A stretch of DNA of 64,000 nucleotides from assembly GCF_902686445.1 (NCBI RefSeq), contig NC_062222.1, forward strand, positions 135,477,035 through 135,541,034, written 5' to 3'. This stretch comes from Sciurus carolinensis (Eukaryota > Chordata > Mammalia > Rodentia > Sciuridae). The first letter of the stretch is position 1. Each line of letters opens with the position of its first letter. This document shows, one piece after another, positions 32,000-44,578 of the stretch. Below the pieces are notes generated by a model. That model did no database searches. It was not told where the DNA came from and was given only the letters and a program-made list of their open reading frames with translations. The position numbers were made by a program, and so were the translations under genes.

Positions 32000-33110
32000 C
32001 CTTTGCTGGGAAGAAGCTTTTTAGTTTAATACTATTCCATTTAGTGACTTTTTGATTTTTCTTCTTGTACTTTAGGAGTCTTGTTCTTAAGCCAACATGA
32101 TGGAAAGTTGGGTCTACATTTTCTTCTAGTAGATGCAGGGTCTCTGATCTAATGCCTGGGTCCTTGATCCACTTCGGGTTTTGTGCAGGGTGAGAGACAG
32201 GTTTAATTTCATTTTGCTACATATGGATTTCCAGTTTTCCCAGCACCATTTGTTGAAGAGTTTATCTTTTCTCCAATGTATGTCTATAGCACCTTCGTCT
32301 AGTATGAGATAACTATTTTTGTGGGTTTACCTCTGTGTCTTGTGTTCCATATCATTGGTCTCCATGTCTGTTTTGGTGCCAATACCATGCTGTTTTTGTT
32401 CCAGTGGCTCTGTAGTAAAATTTATGGTCTGGTATTGTGATACTTCTCCTTCACTTTTCTTGCTAAAGATACCTTTGGCTATTCTGGGTCTCTTGTTTTT
32501 CCAAATGAATTTCCTGATTGCTTTTTCAAGTTCTATGAAGAATGTCATTGGGATTTTAATAGGAATTGCATTAAATCTGTAACACTTTTGGTAGTATGGC
32601 CATTTTGACAAAATTAATTCTGCCTTTCCAAGAACATGGGAGATCTTTCCATCTTCTAAGGTCTTCTTCAATTTCTTTCTTTAGAGTTCTGTAGTTTTCA
32701 TTGTGGAGGTATTTTGCCTTTTTTATTAGATTGATTTCCAAGTACTTTTGGGGGGGTGGCTATTGTGAATGGGGTAGTTTTCCTAATTTCTCTTTCAGTT
32801 GATTCCTCATTGATGTATAGGAATGCAATTGATTTATGGGTGTTAATTTTATATCCTGCTACTTTGCTGAATTCATTCAGGAGTTCTAGAAGTTTGCTGA
32901 TGGAGTTTTATGGGTCTTCTAAATATAGAATCATGTGGAAGGCAAGTAGAGATTGAGTTCTTCCTTTCCTATTTGTATCGCTTTAATTTCCAGCCTCTGT
33001 ATTATGGCTAATAAAAGTTGTTTAATGTCATTCTGTCCATGGTAAAATTCCCACCATTGTCTAGAATATGCCTTTTATAGGTTGTTCATTGAAATTAGGT
33101 CCAAACAAAG
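32000..33110 (-). mobile_element. Antisense L1 ORF2 C-terminal part
   Basis: Continues the L1 of 30746-31650. The minus-strand frame 32671-32327 encodes L1 ORF2 C-terminal sequence ([19 protein letters not shown]). The flanking text (GTGTTCCATATCATTGGTC, TCCTGCTACTTTGCTGAATTC) is also L1. Interrupted by stops and not active. Confidence 0.85.
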
Positions 33111-33149
33111 GCCCAGCCATTCTCTGTTTTTTGTTTTCCATATATATTT

Positions 33150-33368
33150 TTTCATTTTTCTTTTCTTTTCTTTTTTTTTTTTTTTGTACTGGGGAATGCA
33201 CTCGGGGGTGCTTTATCATTGAGCCACATCCCCAGCCCTTTTGATTTTTTATTTTGAGGCAGGGTCTCGCCCAGTCACTTAGGGCCTCACTCCTTTGCTT
33301 CAGCTTGTGACCCTCCTACCTGTCTCCTGAAGTGCTGGGGCTACAGGTATGTGCCCTGGGCTCGGCTG
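33150..33368 (-). mobile_element. Composite B1/ID-like SINE, antisense
   Basis: T-rich tail, then GAGCCACATCCCCAGCCC (ID-like part), AGGCAGGGTCTCGCCCAGTC and AAGTGCTGGGGCTACAGG (B1/Alu-like part). This composite is typical of sciurid genomes. Confidence 0.8.
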
Positions 33369-35265
33369 CCGCGTTCCTCAGATCCCGTATCTCTAAATTT
33401 TCATTGCTGCTGTTGTCCATAATTGTTGTATCTGCTTACAGATTACTTTTCCATGACATTTGCTGTTGTCTTAAAAAATGCTCAGTGTACTGAATTTTTA
33501 TTATTCTTCCGTGCAGTCCCCTGGCCCTTGTATGTCCTAAGTCATATGTGAAGTGTGGAGTAGAGCCGAGTTGGATGATTTGCATCATGGATTCTTCACT
33601 CGTGGGGCTACGCATTGAATCCAGTGTTGGGCTGTGGCACTTCGTGACGGCCAGACTGACGAGCGGGTCTGTCTTCCTCACAACGTCCCCCCTCCAGTCC
33701 CACCTGGTAACCGTAAGGACCGCTGCTGGCACCAGTTCTTAATTAAGAGCTGCCAGGCATTAAAACCAAGTCCTGTCCTTGCCCCTGTGAGGTGGAGTGA
33801 AGGAGTTCCACCTCGCCCTCCGCTGCTTAGTTACCATGGAATGAGGTTCATTCCAGAGTGGAAGACTAGAAGCTTCTTCCCCTTGGTCTTTAAATTACAG
33901 GGAAGTTGGTATCTCTGAAAATCCAAGTGTTATCCAGTGAGGGTTTGTTTATTTATTTTTTTAATGAAGCCATTGTGAGGTTACTGTTTTTGTAAACTGC
34001 GTGTGCTTAATAAACTGTAGCATGTTTTACATAAGGTCTGCAGGCGTGACTGCCCAGGCGACTGCCATGTCGTCCTGTGGAGCTGGAGTGGTCCTCCCGG
34101 GTGAACACACCTGGCGGCCTTGCGCTCATCAGCAGCTCTGACCTCAGCAGCCCCCGCGGCCCGTCCGTGCCCTCCTCCCCTCACCTGTCCCCGGGGTGGT
34201 GGCTGCCCTGGCTTGGGCACCGTCCCTGAGCCTGTTCCTGGACAGGAGCTTCATGTCCTGCTGCTGCGTGGAGTGGAGCACCTGCCCCATGCGTGATCCA
34301 CGGCCAGCTGCTCCGTGTCACAGGTGCTCTCTCCTGCTGGCACGCTGGACCCCAGCCTGTGGACGTCCCCTGCTGTCCATCCTGCTGCTGCTGCTGGGAC
34401 TGGGCCCAGGACGTGTCCTGCATACGTGCTTGGCGTGCCCGTGGTGTCCTGGGTGTGTGCCTTGGGCGGGACGGCTGGGTGGTGGGCATGGTGGGCCTGG
34501 CCGGGTCCTCTGAGTTTCCTTGCTGTCCTCCTGTCCTTGTGTGAAGTCGTGCTGATCTCAGAAGTGGTGTCCTCAGGTGTCCCTCTGTTCCGCTCTCTGG
34601 GCGAGTCCCACAACTGTGCCGTGCCTTCACCTTCAGTGAGAGGGCTTCCCGGGGGCTCACCTGGGAATCTCAGGTGTGACGGTCAGAGGCCGCCTTCCAG
34701 CCACCTGCACGGCGGCCCACCTGCCGAGGGGAGGCTGACGGGGAGGCGGAAGGCGACTGTCATTCCTTCGCCGGGCGGAGGGCACAGAGAGACAGGCACC
34801 TGGAGACACACCACAGCTGACCCCTGCGTGAGAAGCGAGGAGGGGCTCTGTGGCCGGAAGGGGACTGGCCGGGCCTGGGGTGGAAGCAGTGGGCATGGGC
34901 CCTGCTGGGCTCGCTTCAGTTTGGCTTTTTCTAGAAGCAGATCCTGACACAGATCCACCTGCAGGTGTTTTGTTTGGGATGTGGCACCAGGAAACAGGGA
35001 GGGGAAGTGCGGCAGGGAGTGGAAGTGGCCACCGTCCCTCTCTCCTTGGCTTCCTTCCTTCCAGTAGGTAGGAGGGTTAGACCTAAGACTGGGGAAAGGG
35101 AGCGGACCCAAATTACAGCAGCCTGGTTTCCAGGTCAGAATTAATGCCAGCTGCTCCACTCGGATGTCACACACACACACACACACAGCCCTATATTACC
35201 TGCAAGCCAGGCCAGTTTCACGGGTGTGACCTGGGCAGTTGCACAGGCTTCGTACTTAGAAGGGC
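33369..35265. other. Host sequence, GC-rich, no gene
   Basis: Long open frames at 34150-34950 on both strands overlap and are Ala/Gly/Pro/Arg-rich without a domain. I see no promoter or splice structure. Confidence 0.4.
35169..35188 (+). repeat. (CA)n microsatellite
   Basis: About ten CA units (ACACACACACACACACACAC). Confidence 0.9.
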
Positions 35266-36293
35266 CATGTGGTTGGTTTAATGCTTTGTCACCATCTTGA
35301 AATCTTTAATAGTTTGTTGTTGTTCGTGTTGTACATCTCATGTTTCAAATTGAAAAATAAAAATTGTATAGACTCGTGGTGCACAACATGCTGTTTCGAT
35401 GTTTATATCGAATGTGTAGATATCAGTGTACCCAGCCGGTGTGGAAGGCTGGCTCGAGCTGGTGAATGTGTCCGCCGTCGCCTCTGCTTGTTTTTTGTGG
35501 TTAGAACACAGAACGTCCACTCTTAGCAGCGTTCAGGTGTACAGCAGATTGCCGCTAACCCGGTGACCTTGTGCTCTCAGGCGGCATCTCCCCACCTCCG
35601 CCTGCCTCGGCCCCGCCCAGGCCCCGCCCAGGCCCGTCCTTCTGGGGCATCTCTTTTCTAGGAGCTGCCACCGTGAGGCCATGTGGAATTTGTCTTTTTT
35701 CAATTACAGAGCGTCCCCCAGGTCGGTCATGCTGTTCTGTTCCAGGGTCGGGAGTCCTCCTTCGTGCTGTGTACGTGTACACGCGTATATGCACGTCGCA
35801 TGTTTTCGGTATCCGTTCGTCCGTGGAGGGACTCAGGTGGCCTCTGCTTCCTGCCCCTGAGCATAGCGCTGCAGTCGCAGGGGCTCACCTGTGTCCCTCC
35901 AGGGAACTGGTTCTGTTTCCTTTGGATATGCACCCAGAGGTGCTCCGCTGGATGGTTCAGTGGTTCTGTTTTCAGGTTTTGGAGGAGCCCCTTCTGTTTT
36001 CCACGGGGGGTCAATGTGCATCCCCTCCTACAAGGAACAAGGGATGCTCTTCCTGCACATTCCTGCCAGCCCCATCTGCCCTCTTTCTGACCATGGCCAT
36101 CCCAAGAGGTGACCGGAGAGCTCTGGGATTTAATTGCATTTCCTCCGTGACCAGGGATGCTGAGCGGAGCTTGCACACTCGCTGGCCAGTCTTGTGTCTT
36201 CTGTTGAAAACAGTTCGCTGCAGGCTTCTGCTGGTATTTTAAGTTTTGCTGTTGAGTTGTGGGAATTCTTTATATATGCTGGATATTAACCCC
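35266..36293 (-). mobile_element. Old antisense L1 fragment
   Basis: Starts with an L1 3'-UTR-like part (35340-35560) and continues with decayed ORF2-like text to TTCTTTATATATGCTGGATA near 36288, where a MaLR inserted. Confidence 0.6.
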
Positions 36294-38345
36294 TGTTTTA
36301 GTTAGCTTTCCATTAAAGTGACAGTTGCAAAGGAGATGTTTACTTTGGCTCATGGTTTCAGAGTGTCTGCACATGGTCACTTGGCCCCATCACTTTGGGG
36401 CCTGTAGTGAGGCCACAGAGCATGGCAGAGGAAGCTGCTCACCTCCTGGTGTCCAGGAGGAGAGAGAGAGAAGGGCAGGGGACCCAGTGCACCCTTCTTT
36501 CTTTCTTTTTAAACAGTTTTGTTAGGTACAGTGATGGTCATTGAACAGCATGTATTTAAAATGAGTGTATTTAAAACATTCTGTCTGTCTATGTCTGGAT
36601 TTCTGCATATCTGTGTTCATATACATGTATACTTACACATGTGCCCACAAAACCACCATCATGGTCGGTCAAGATCAGACACTGAACACATTCATCAGGC
36701 TCAAGTTTTCTCAGACCCCTTTGTATTCACTGTCTTGCCCTCTCTACCTTCAGCTCCCACCATCCCCACAAGGAATGGAAATGCCTTCTGTTAAGAGATA
36801 AGTTTGCATTTTCTAGAGTTTTATATAAATGAAATTGTAAGTATCCATATTTTTGTGGGGGGTCTGTCTTCTTTTACTCAACGTAATTTCCCAATATACC
36901 CTTGAAGGACACACCCCCAATAACCTGCTTCCTCCAGCTGGAGTCTACCTCCTGAAGTTCCCACCACCTGCACTGTGCCATCAGCTGGCCTCAAGCCTTG
37001 GACACATGAGTTTCTCGGGGAGATTTAAGGTCCAGACCATGACATCTCTCCCCTGATCCCCAAAGGCTCATGTCCATAACACAAAGTGCACTCGGTCTGT
37101 CTCCAAGGGGACCCTTAGTCTCACCAATCGAAGCATTGCTCAAAAGTCCAAGTCCAAGGTCCCTTCTGAGACTCGTAGCAAACTCTTACCTGTGAACATT
37201 TGTGAAACCAAAAGAAAGACACAGAATTCCAAGATACAATGGCGCAGGGTAAACGTTCCTGTTCTAAAGGAGAGGAACAGGAAATAACAAGCAGGGAACA
37301 GCAAGGTTGAACACCAGCGGGGAAAATGGTAAGACCTGTAGATGCGTGTCTGGTACCGGGTCACATGGTGCTGTGACGTGAGCGCTGAAGGGCCTGGTGG
37401 CCTCGGTCTTGGGCTGCTTCTGCTCACTGCCTGCAGCTTTTCTTGGAAGATATTCCACATTCCTGGCATCTCCAGCTTCCTGGGGTCTCCCTTGCAGCTT
37501 GGCCTTCACTCTCATAGCTTCATGCATGGTCCTTAGCCCCTGATAGGTCTGCTTAGGGACTCTGAGCCTGCCACACATTGTCTGGCCTCCCAGGCTTCCT
37601 TTGAAATCTTGGTGGAGGCTTTCATGATCCTACAAGTGTTAATTCTACACACCTGCAAAACCAGCATCACGTGGATGACACCAAGGGCTGCTCCCAGCGG
37701 TGACTGGGTTGTAGTGGCCTCCTAGTGCCTGGGTGTTAGAACACAGGGAAATGAACCAAATCCCAGGGAAACCATTTCCTGGTCAATCTTGGGGAACAGG
37801 AAAGGGTCTCCTTTCAAAGCAAAGTCTTTCAAATGAGTTTACCCTTTTACACCTGTGTGCTTGTGATGGGTGGGGTCTTGTCAAGTCCTGAGATGCCCTC
37901 GAGGCAGTTTTTGATTGTACGGTGCAAAGTACTTGGCTTATTTTTAAGGGTACTAGCAAATGCATCCTCTTTACCTGCAGCTTTAAACATGTTACTTTTC
38001 TGGCCAAACTACCAGTTTTTCAAATCTTTTCACTCTGCCTTTTGCTCCTGAATTTCACTCTGGGTAAAGCAGCTAGTCACACCAGTGCCACGGCCTGAAG
38101 GCTGTGCTGCCTTGAAATGTCCTCCACCAGGTAAACTAGTCCTCACCTCATGCAGTCTAGGGCATGGGCAAAATGTAGGCAGGTTCTCAGCCAGTGTAAC
38201 ATGCACGACTTCCAGTCCAGTTCCCGGGAGAGTCCTCATTTCTATACGAAACCTCACGAGCCTGACACCTGTGGCTCTTCATTCACTCTGTATTCCCAGG
38301 CACTGTCCCACGTCTGACACAGGTGGCTTCTCTGTTACTCAGGAA
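36294..38345 (-). mobile_element. MaLR element, minus strand, with nested insertion
   Basis: LTR at about 36294-37044 (starts TGTTTTAGTTAGC, ends GACCATGACA on plus), followed by MaLR internal sequence to about 38345 that parallels 55643-57117 (for example CTTCCTTTGAAATCTTGG at 37598 and CTTCCTTTGAAATATTGG at 56229). The LTR is split by foreign sequence at about 36505-36890. No second LTR is present on the right. Confidence 0.7.
36505..36890. mobile_element. Nested LINE-like insertion in MaLR LTR
   Basis: Text such as TTTCTAGAGTTTTATATAAA and CTTTTACTCAACGTAATTTC is LINE-like and interrupts the LTR. Family uncertain. Confidence 0.45.
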
Positions 38346-38830
38346 GTCTTATTTGCAAATACCTAGCATGACTTTTACAAACATCTCTTTGAAAGTGCTG
38401 TGCTGGCCTCAGCTCTGCCCACGAGTGCTTCTCAAACTTGCTTTTGCGGTCACCCTCCGGGAGCCTTCGTAGGTGACGTGTTTTCTAATCGTCTCCCTCT
38501 CCTCTGACCACGATACCGAAGACACAGGGTTTGTTCCCATAACCTGCATGCACCTGTGCTTTTGTGTTCTGCCCCTCAGAAGGCGAGATGACGTCCCCAG
38601 CGCCAGCCCCGCTTCCTGCTGTGAAGGATGCTGCAGAGGCTGCTCCTTGGGGAGCGAGGTCAGCACCGTGGTGGGCGGGGATGGAGTCATTTCCACGCAC
38701 TTCTGTGCTGGAGGAAGGAGCCAGAGCCCCGTCCATCTCCAGATGGAAGAAAGGAAAAGAGTCTCGTCGTTCTCTTAGCAACCTCACGCAAATGCGCTCT
38801 GGAGCTCTGCTTGCCAGGAGGAGCCAGGAG

Positions 38831-38880
38831 CATCCTGGAGCATCCTGGAACATCCTGGAACATCCTGGAACATCCTGGAA
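38831..38880 (+). repeat. 10-bp minisatellite CATCCTGGAA x5
   Basis: Five uninterrupted units of CATCCTGGAA (the first with one change), preceded by a degenerate unit. Confidence 0.9.
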
Positions 38881-38989
38881 CACTGTCATTTCATTCTGTT
38901 TTCTCTCAACTGAGTCACTTTTTTCTCAAGGTTCTTTTTCCAGGAATCTGACAAAATGCAAGCACGTTCTCAGCAATTGATATCATAAC

Positions 38990-39440
38990 TGTAAAATTCA
39001 GTTACGAGAATGTCTTTTTAAAAAGCACATTAAATAGGGATGTTTTCAGCTCTGAAGGAGCGCCCTGGGCTTGTAAACAGGAGGAAGGAGCATTGCATGT
39101 GAGCAAATCCGATGTCAGATGCCATGTTTTCAGCTTCTGAAGCTCATGTGGCTGGAGCTACAAAAGTCGCTGGGTTTTGTTTCGTGGACTCCATTATTTC
39201 CTTGAAATTCTAATCATTTTGCCTCGTCCGTGTGCGTGATTTAATATTCAATTATTGTACACACTGACATCAACGACTTGAGGGCAGATAGGCCTATATT
39301 ACCTGGATTATGTACAGTTCAGAGCTGCGCGGGAAGTCAGGAGAACTTCTGAGATTTGTCCGTCCATCCATGGAAAGCCCACAATGACTAGAGGCAGCGA
39401 TGGAGAACAGGCCTGCTGCCTGGCTCTGTTTGAAACTCCC
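38990..39440. other. Candidate conserved non-coding element
   Basis: Non-repetitive AT-leaning block with homeodomain-type TAAT/ATTA cores (CTAATCATTTTG, TTCAATTATTG near 39200-39260) and no coding frame. Conservation is suspected, not shown. Confidence 0.35.
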
Positions 39441-41815
39441 CGCATGCCGAACAATCGATCCTGCCGCAATCCTGTCATGCAGCTGTTGTTCAGTTCCCCT
39501 GAGGGAACCTGAGGGAGCCAGTCACGAAGCCAGGAAGCAGAAGAGCCGGCTTCAGATTGTGTGCGCAGTCACATCATCACCACAATGTTACCCCAGCCGC
39601 CAGGAGCGACATGGATGGCAGGAGCAGGGACCCGGGGCCCAGAGGTGCTGGCGGGCACAGTCTCTGGGGCAGGTTTGATCTGCACTGGGTGCTTCCTGTG
39701 AGTCAGCACTACCTTTTGCAGTCACTCTTGAAGGTGAGCGATGCTTGTTCCCATGTGGCAGACATGGAAACCGCCCCAGGTCAAGGCGGGTGGAGGGACC
39801 GGGACCTGCGTCAGGCCTGCCTGGCTCCAAAGGCTGTGCTCCGTCTCGCTGCCAGAGCTAAGGACACGGCTGCTCCCAGGGACAGGCAAGGGACAGTCAT
39901 CCTGCTCAGGCAACTTGTCCTGGTTCCAGCTGGCAGCCAGCCAGCGGGAGGCAGAGGGAGAAGCCTCCACAGGTCTGTGAGGAGTGACGCCGCCCACTCT
40001 GTCGCCACCTGTTCCTTCAGTCATTCATTCACTCACCTGAGCACTCGAGGTGCTGGAGGCTGCCGCCTGAGGCCCGGGCTCCCATCAGGCCTTGTACTGA
40101 CCCTGCCTGGGCATTAAGTCCCGAGACCCCTTTACATTCTTCTGGCCTGGGGTCCTGGGTCCTGTCCCGTCACCTCCCATCTGGCCACTCTCCCAGCTCC
40201 AGCTCCTCCTCTGCTGCCCCAGCTGTCCGGGTGCTCCCTGGCTCTGTCCTCGTCCTCTCTGCCCCACTCTCTGCCACCCTATTCCTCTACCAGTGCCCCT
40301 GGCCTAGCCCCGGAGCTACACGGCAGGCCTTACTGTTGGGCAGGGTGGGTCCTCCTGTGTGTTCTTCCCTGGAAGATGGAGCCCTTCCCCAGCTAAAACG
40401 CCCTCTCCTCTCAGGAGGGCCCCGGACCCTGGGCTCTCTCTTTCTTCCTGCCTTTATCCCTCTCTCCCCCATCCACAGCGTTGCCAGCAACGCACACGGC
40501 ACCCTTGCCCACAGCTCAGAGCCCGCCCAGCCTTGGCACCCCGCTGCTCTCCAGTGTTCCGCTGGCCTCAGCTGAGCCCCACGTGTCCAGAGACTGGCTG
40601 GCTGTCAGATGGCCTGAGGTGGCTTCACCTGGGCCCCCGGGTGCAAGCTTGCACATGTTTCATTGTGTAGCGCTGTCCGGGAGTGTCCCTTGGCCAAGGT
40701 AGACAAGTAGGAGAGAAGGAGACTCACACAGCACCTTCCTGAGCCTTAGCTCTGTCAAGTTCACTGGCACCTGGTCGGCTAGATCAAGTCCAGCTATGGC
40801 TGATGGAGCACCCGTGGGTGAGGCGTGTGCTCCACCCCTGGAGCCCAGGGTCACCAAGCTGAGGACGTGAACGTGTGGGGTGAAGGATTGGGGCCGGCGA
40901 TGCGCTGGTCCGCCACAGCCCCAACCCTGCCCTCCACTCCTGCACGTGGAGAGCAGCCCTGAAGCTCCACGCTCCCGGGACCCCCGCAGGCTGCTGCCCT
41001 GCTGGGAGTTTGCTCCCGGGCTCTGCACTTTAAGAAGGATCTGGTTAACGCCCACAAGCACCGCCAGGGCAACTGACTACTTTAGGACCTGCAAGTGCCT
41101 GGCAGCTCATGTTTATGTTTAACAAGAAGACAAGCCAAGTCAGCCTCTGCGTCACAATATCGGCCTCTGTCTCACTGGCCGAGCCCCATGCTGCCCCTGA
41201 ATGAGGTGCTGAGGCAGCATCCAGAGCAGGCGCCTACATCTCAGTGCCCAGTGCTGGGAGAGCCCCCCTCGGAAAGGGAGGAGCGTTGGTGAGGGTCACG
41301 CCCGCCCCGTTGCGCTGCCCTGGAGTTGAGCTGAAGTATCAGTAGATGCTGAACCTCCCATGAGGTCTTGAGTCCCAGGCTGGTTGTTCCCTAAAAAGGT
41401 CAGGAAGCTGTTGTCGGGATGCATGGCCATGGGTTAGCTGTCTGTGGGGCTTCTCTCTGGGCCTCCGTGCTGCAAGCTGGGGACCTTACAGATCACGTGG
41501 TCAGATCACTTTCAGTCCACAGCTGCAGGTGGCTTTCAGAAGCCACCAAAGCCCATCTCACCAGGGCTGGTTAGCGCTGATTCTACTCATCCAGAACAAA
41601 GAGCTGAAGGACAAATTTTGGTTCCAAATTACCTCTGTGTTTCCACAACTCAGACAGCTCCAGGTGTACGTGCTGGTGCGCAACCTCAGGTGCACACGAG
41701 TGTGGGCTCCTGCCCTGGGTCACTCAGTCATCATCCAGTCCCCAGACCGATCAGTCCTTGCCAGACACTCTGTGGGTGTGCTGGGCTGAAGAGCTCCCCG
41801 CAATCCACATCTACC

Positions 41816-42170
41816 TGGAACCTTAGAACGTGACCATATTTGGGAATACAATGTTTGCAGATGTGATCAGTTGAGGATTTGGGGATGAAATCATTCTGGA
41901 TTTAGGGTAAACCCTAAATCAGTTGACCAGTGTCCCAGTAAGAAGGGAAAACAGAGGCACACAGAGGAGGAGGCCACGTGAAGTCAGGGCAGAGGCTGGA
42001 GCCATGCGGTCACCAGCCACGGAGCCCCAGGGCCACTGGCCTCCAGTAGACACTGGAAGAGACGGGAAGGTTCCTAAGCCGGGCAAGACCTCGACATGGA
42101 CTTCTGTCCCCAGAACCGTGAGGAATCAAGTTTCTGCTGCTTCAAGCCCCTTGGTTGGTGGGATGTGCTG
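41816..42170 (+). mobile_element. Ancient MLT1-like LTR fragment
   Basis: Recognisable words in order: CTTAGAACGTGACCATATTTGG, CAGTAAGAAGGGAAAACAGAGGC, GGACTTCTGTCCCCAGAAC and GAGGAATCAAGTTTCTGCTG. These are typical of old mammalian MaLR LTRs. Confidence 0.65.
41899..41920. repeat. 22-bp perfect palindrome
   Basis: Arms GATTTAGGGT and ACCCTAAATC separated by AA, within the ancient LTR. Confidence 0.9.
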
Positions 42171-42214
42171 TGACTGACCTGGGAGAAGAACGGGCTGGGC
42201 GGCAGGAGGGGGTG

Positions 42215-42480
42215 TGTCTAAGGGGCTTTGCTTTCGAGGAACTGAGAGTCTAATTCGTACCGTCTCTCGGAATCGGGCGATTCTTTTCTTATCACGGATT
42301 CCACATTTCCCCCAGCATCCAAATTAGCTTCTGCGGCGAGTTTATTGCTGTATAATATTTTCCTGTCCCGATTAGGCATGTGACTTTCCGACTGCGTCCG
42401 CATTCAGTGTTTTTGCTGATAAGAGGGTACAGTGAATAAAAGAAAAGGTTTGGGGGCTTTATTAAACACATTTATCAACT
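42215..42480. other. Candidate conserved non-coding element
   Basis: A compact AT-leaning block without repeat similarity (GTTTATTGCTGTATAATATT near 42337, CCAAATTAGCTTC near 42319) between GC-rich flanks. Its texture resembles developmental enhancers. No frame is coding. Confidence 0.35.
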
Positions 42481-44369
42481 AGAGAACAAGATGATTTTTA
42501 ATGAGGCTTAAAGAAGCAGCCACAGCTCGCGTGGCAAACACTGGCTGTCTATCCTGCCCCTGGCAGAGCGCCAGGCGCGGGCTGTGGCCGGGACCGAGGA
42601 GAAGGTCTCCTGGAGTGACTGGAGGGCACTGGCTCTGCTGGCCAGAATGGACACCGGCCAGGAGCCGAGTCTCCCTCCATCTGAGCCTCAGCCCGGTGAG
42701 GACCTGTCTTGTCCCAGGGGAGCTGGACACGAGAGAGGGACACACGCAGCTGGTGTGCACACACAGCTCCACTCAGGACCAGAGTGCCAGGTCACACCTG
42801 TGTACAGGTGCAGTCAGAGTTTTGGGGTGAAACCGGTAACTTTCAGCATTGGGAGTGAAGCACACCCAGGCCGCTCAGACACCCAAGCCCCCACATGTGG
42901 CGCGTCTCCTACAGGAAGTGGCTCAGTAGACCTTCCCTGCGCTGTGCTTCACCGCAGGTTCCTCATCACACCTGACACAGGTGCGTCTGGTGTTCGGCTG
43001 CCCCGCTGCCTCATCGGGAGGACAGGAGGGAGCCTTCTGCACGTGCTCAGTGCAGATGTGGATTCTTCCCAGGTGTTTTCAACCTCTGGTTGAAGGAGTG
43101 GATGTGGAACCCCCAGTTCAGAGGCTGGCTGGACAGCTGCCTGGTCACTCAGGGCAGCGGCTCTTCGGTGGGAGCTGCCGACGCCGCCCCGGGGTAGCCT
43201 GTGAGTGTGGCCTGGACCGAGCAGATACTTGCTGAGAGGCAAAATCACAGTGGTCTCCGTGAGTGAGGGGAAGGGAAGAGCCTAGAGTGTCCCCCGGCGG
43301 GCGGTGGGCTGTCGGGTTTGATACTGTCACAGTTGGCTCTGACCCGTCGCGAATTTATTCTGAGTCCAGTGAGAGGAGACACTGAGTGGCTAGCCGCTCG
43401 GCCAGGCCAGCACGGGGGAGCCTCTTTCCTACTAGAGGTCGCCCTGGGCCTGTCCACCTGCCTGGCTTGTTCTTTCCTCCCCACCTTTCTGGACTCAGGA
43501 GGAATTGTGTGACTTGGTTCCCTTCGTGCTTGTTCCCTGCGGGCACCTGCAGGATGGGTGGGGCAGCCTCTGGCTGCCTCCAGCGGGCAGAGACCTGAGG
43601 CTTGGGAGGCAGCCGGTGACAGGGCCCGGGACCAGTGCTCCGGGCAGAGGCAGCAGGGCCAGCTCTGTGGCTGCAGAGAGGCTGGGGTGGAGGAGCAGGG
43701 GGCCTGTGTGCCCATGGGGGAGGGCAGGGTGTGCCGAGGAACTTGGGTGGTATGCAGGCACAGCGGGCGCTACTGCAGAGCCCAAGGCACTGGGGCCACC
43801 CTGGCTCTAGAGAGGGCAGGCCAGCGGAGCAGCAAGGGTTGTGGGCAAGCTCAGCACCCAGTGTCCGTGGGTCACAGCAAGGTCATCCCTGGTCTAATCG
43901 CCAGTCCAGGATAACCCTTTCCAAAACCCGCCACCCCCAGGCAGCCGAATCTGTCAGCAGAGAGCAGCTGGCGATGTGGAGGGTGGCTCCCTGGAACCCC
44001 AGGGAAGCGTGGACGTTTCCAGCCAGCGTAGACACACACAGGGCGCCTTTTCCTCCCCCTCTCAGAACCCTCTAGGACCCCTCGGGTGGCTAGAAGTCCG
44101 CCCAGAGCCCCAGGCCTGCACAGCCCTGGCCCTGATGGACCGTCCCTCGCTGCTGTCCCTCTATGTCCCATGCCACACGGGCTCCTGCCCAGGGAGCTCT
44201 TCTCTGCCTGCAGAGCCACCCGCTGCCTGTCTACCTGTCTCCTCACCGCTCATGACTAGCCCCATCGTCCTCTCCTTAGAAGGGCCAGCTCTGACCACCC
44301 GTCTGAAAAAGCAGCTCCCGACCCGACAGTCGCCGTCCGTCTGTCCCCTCACCTGACGTGGCAGGCAGA
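42481..44369. other. GC-rich host sequence, no gene recognised
   Basis: Overlapping long open frames on both strands reflect composition. No domains or splice-supported exons. Confidence 0.4.
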
Positions 44370-44424
44370 ACGACGGCCCCCAAAGACACTCGCGTCTTGC
44401 ATTTTAGAGCCTGTGTATACAAGG

Positions 44425-44449
44425 CGTTATGTGACGAAGGACTTCGCAG
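44425..44449 (+). repeat. 25-bp inverted repeat, left arm
   Basis: CGTTATGTGACGAAGGACTT then CGCAG: perfect reverse complement of 44554-44578. Confidence 0.9.
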
Positions 44450-44553
44450 GTGTCATAAGGTACGCCTCCTGGGCAGGGAGGCGAGCCTGGACTGTCCAGT
44501 AGACCCTAAATGCAATCACAGCTTCCTTAAGAGAGAGGCAGGCGGGTCAGAGG

Positions 44554-44578
44554 CTGCGAAGTCCTTCGTCACATAACG
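44554..44578 (-). repeat. 25-bp inverted repeat, right arm
   Basis: Perfect reverse complement of 44425-44449, separated by 104 bp. Confidence 0.9.

Larger units (their letters stand above)
38346..41815. other. Mostly unique host sequence
   Basis: Contains a 10-bp minisatellite, a MIR-like stretch near 39690-39800 (reverse) and a possible conserved block. No exon recognised. Confidence 0.4.

Noticed and set aside
34315..34947. Open frame of 210 codons
   Set aside because: GC-rich region with overlapping long frames on both strands. No domain, no splice or promoter support.
35571..36242. Open frame of 223 codons on the plus strand
   Set aside because: Runs through decayed antisense L1 and GC-rich sequence; the protein has no recognisable domain.
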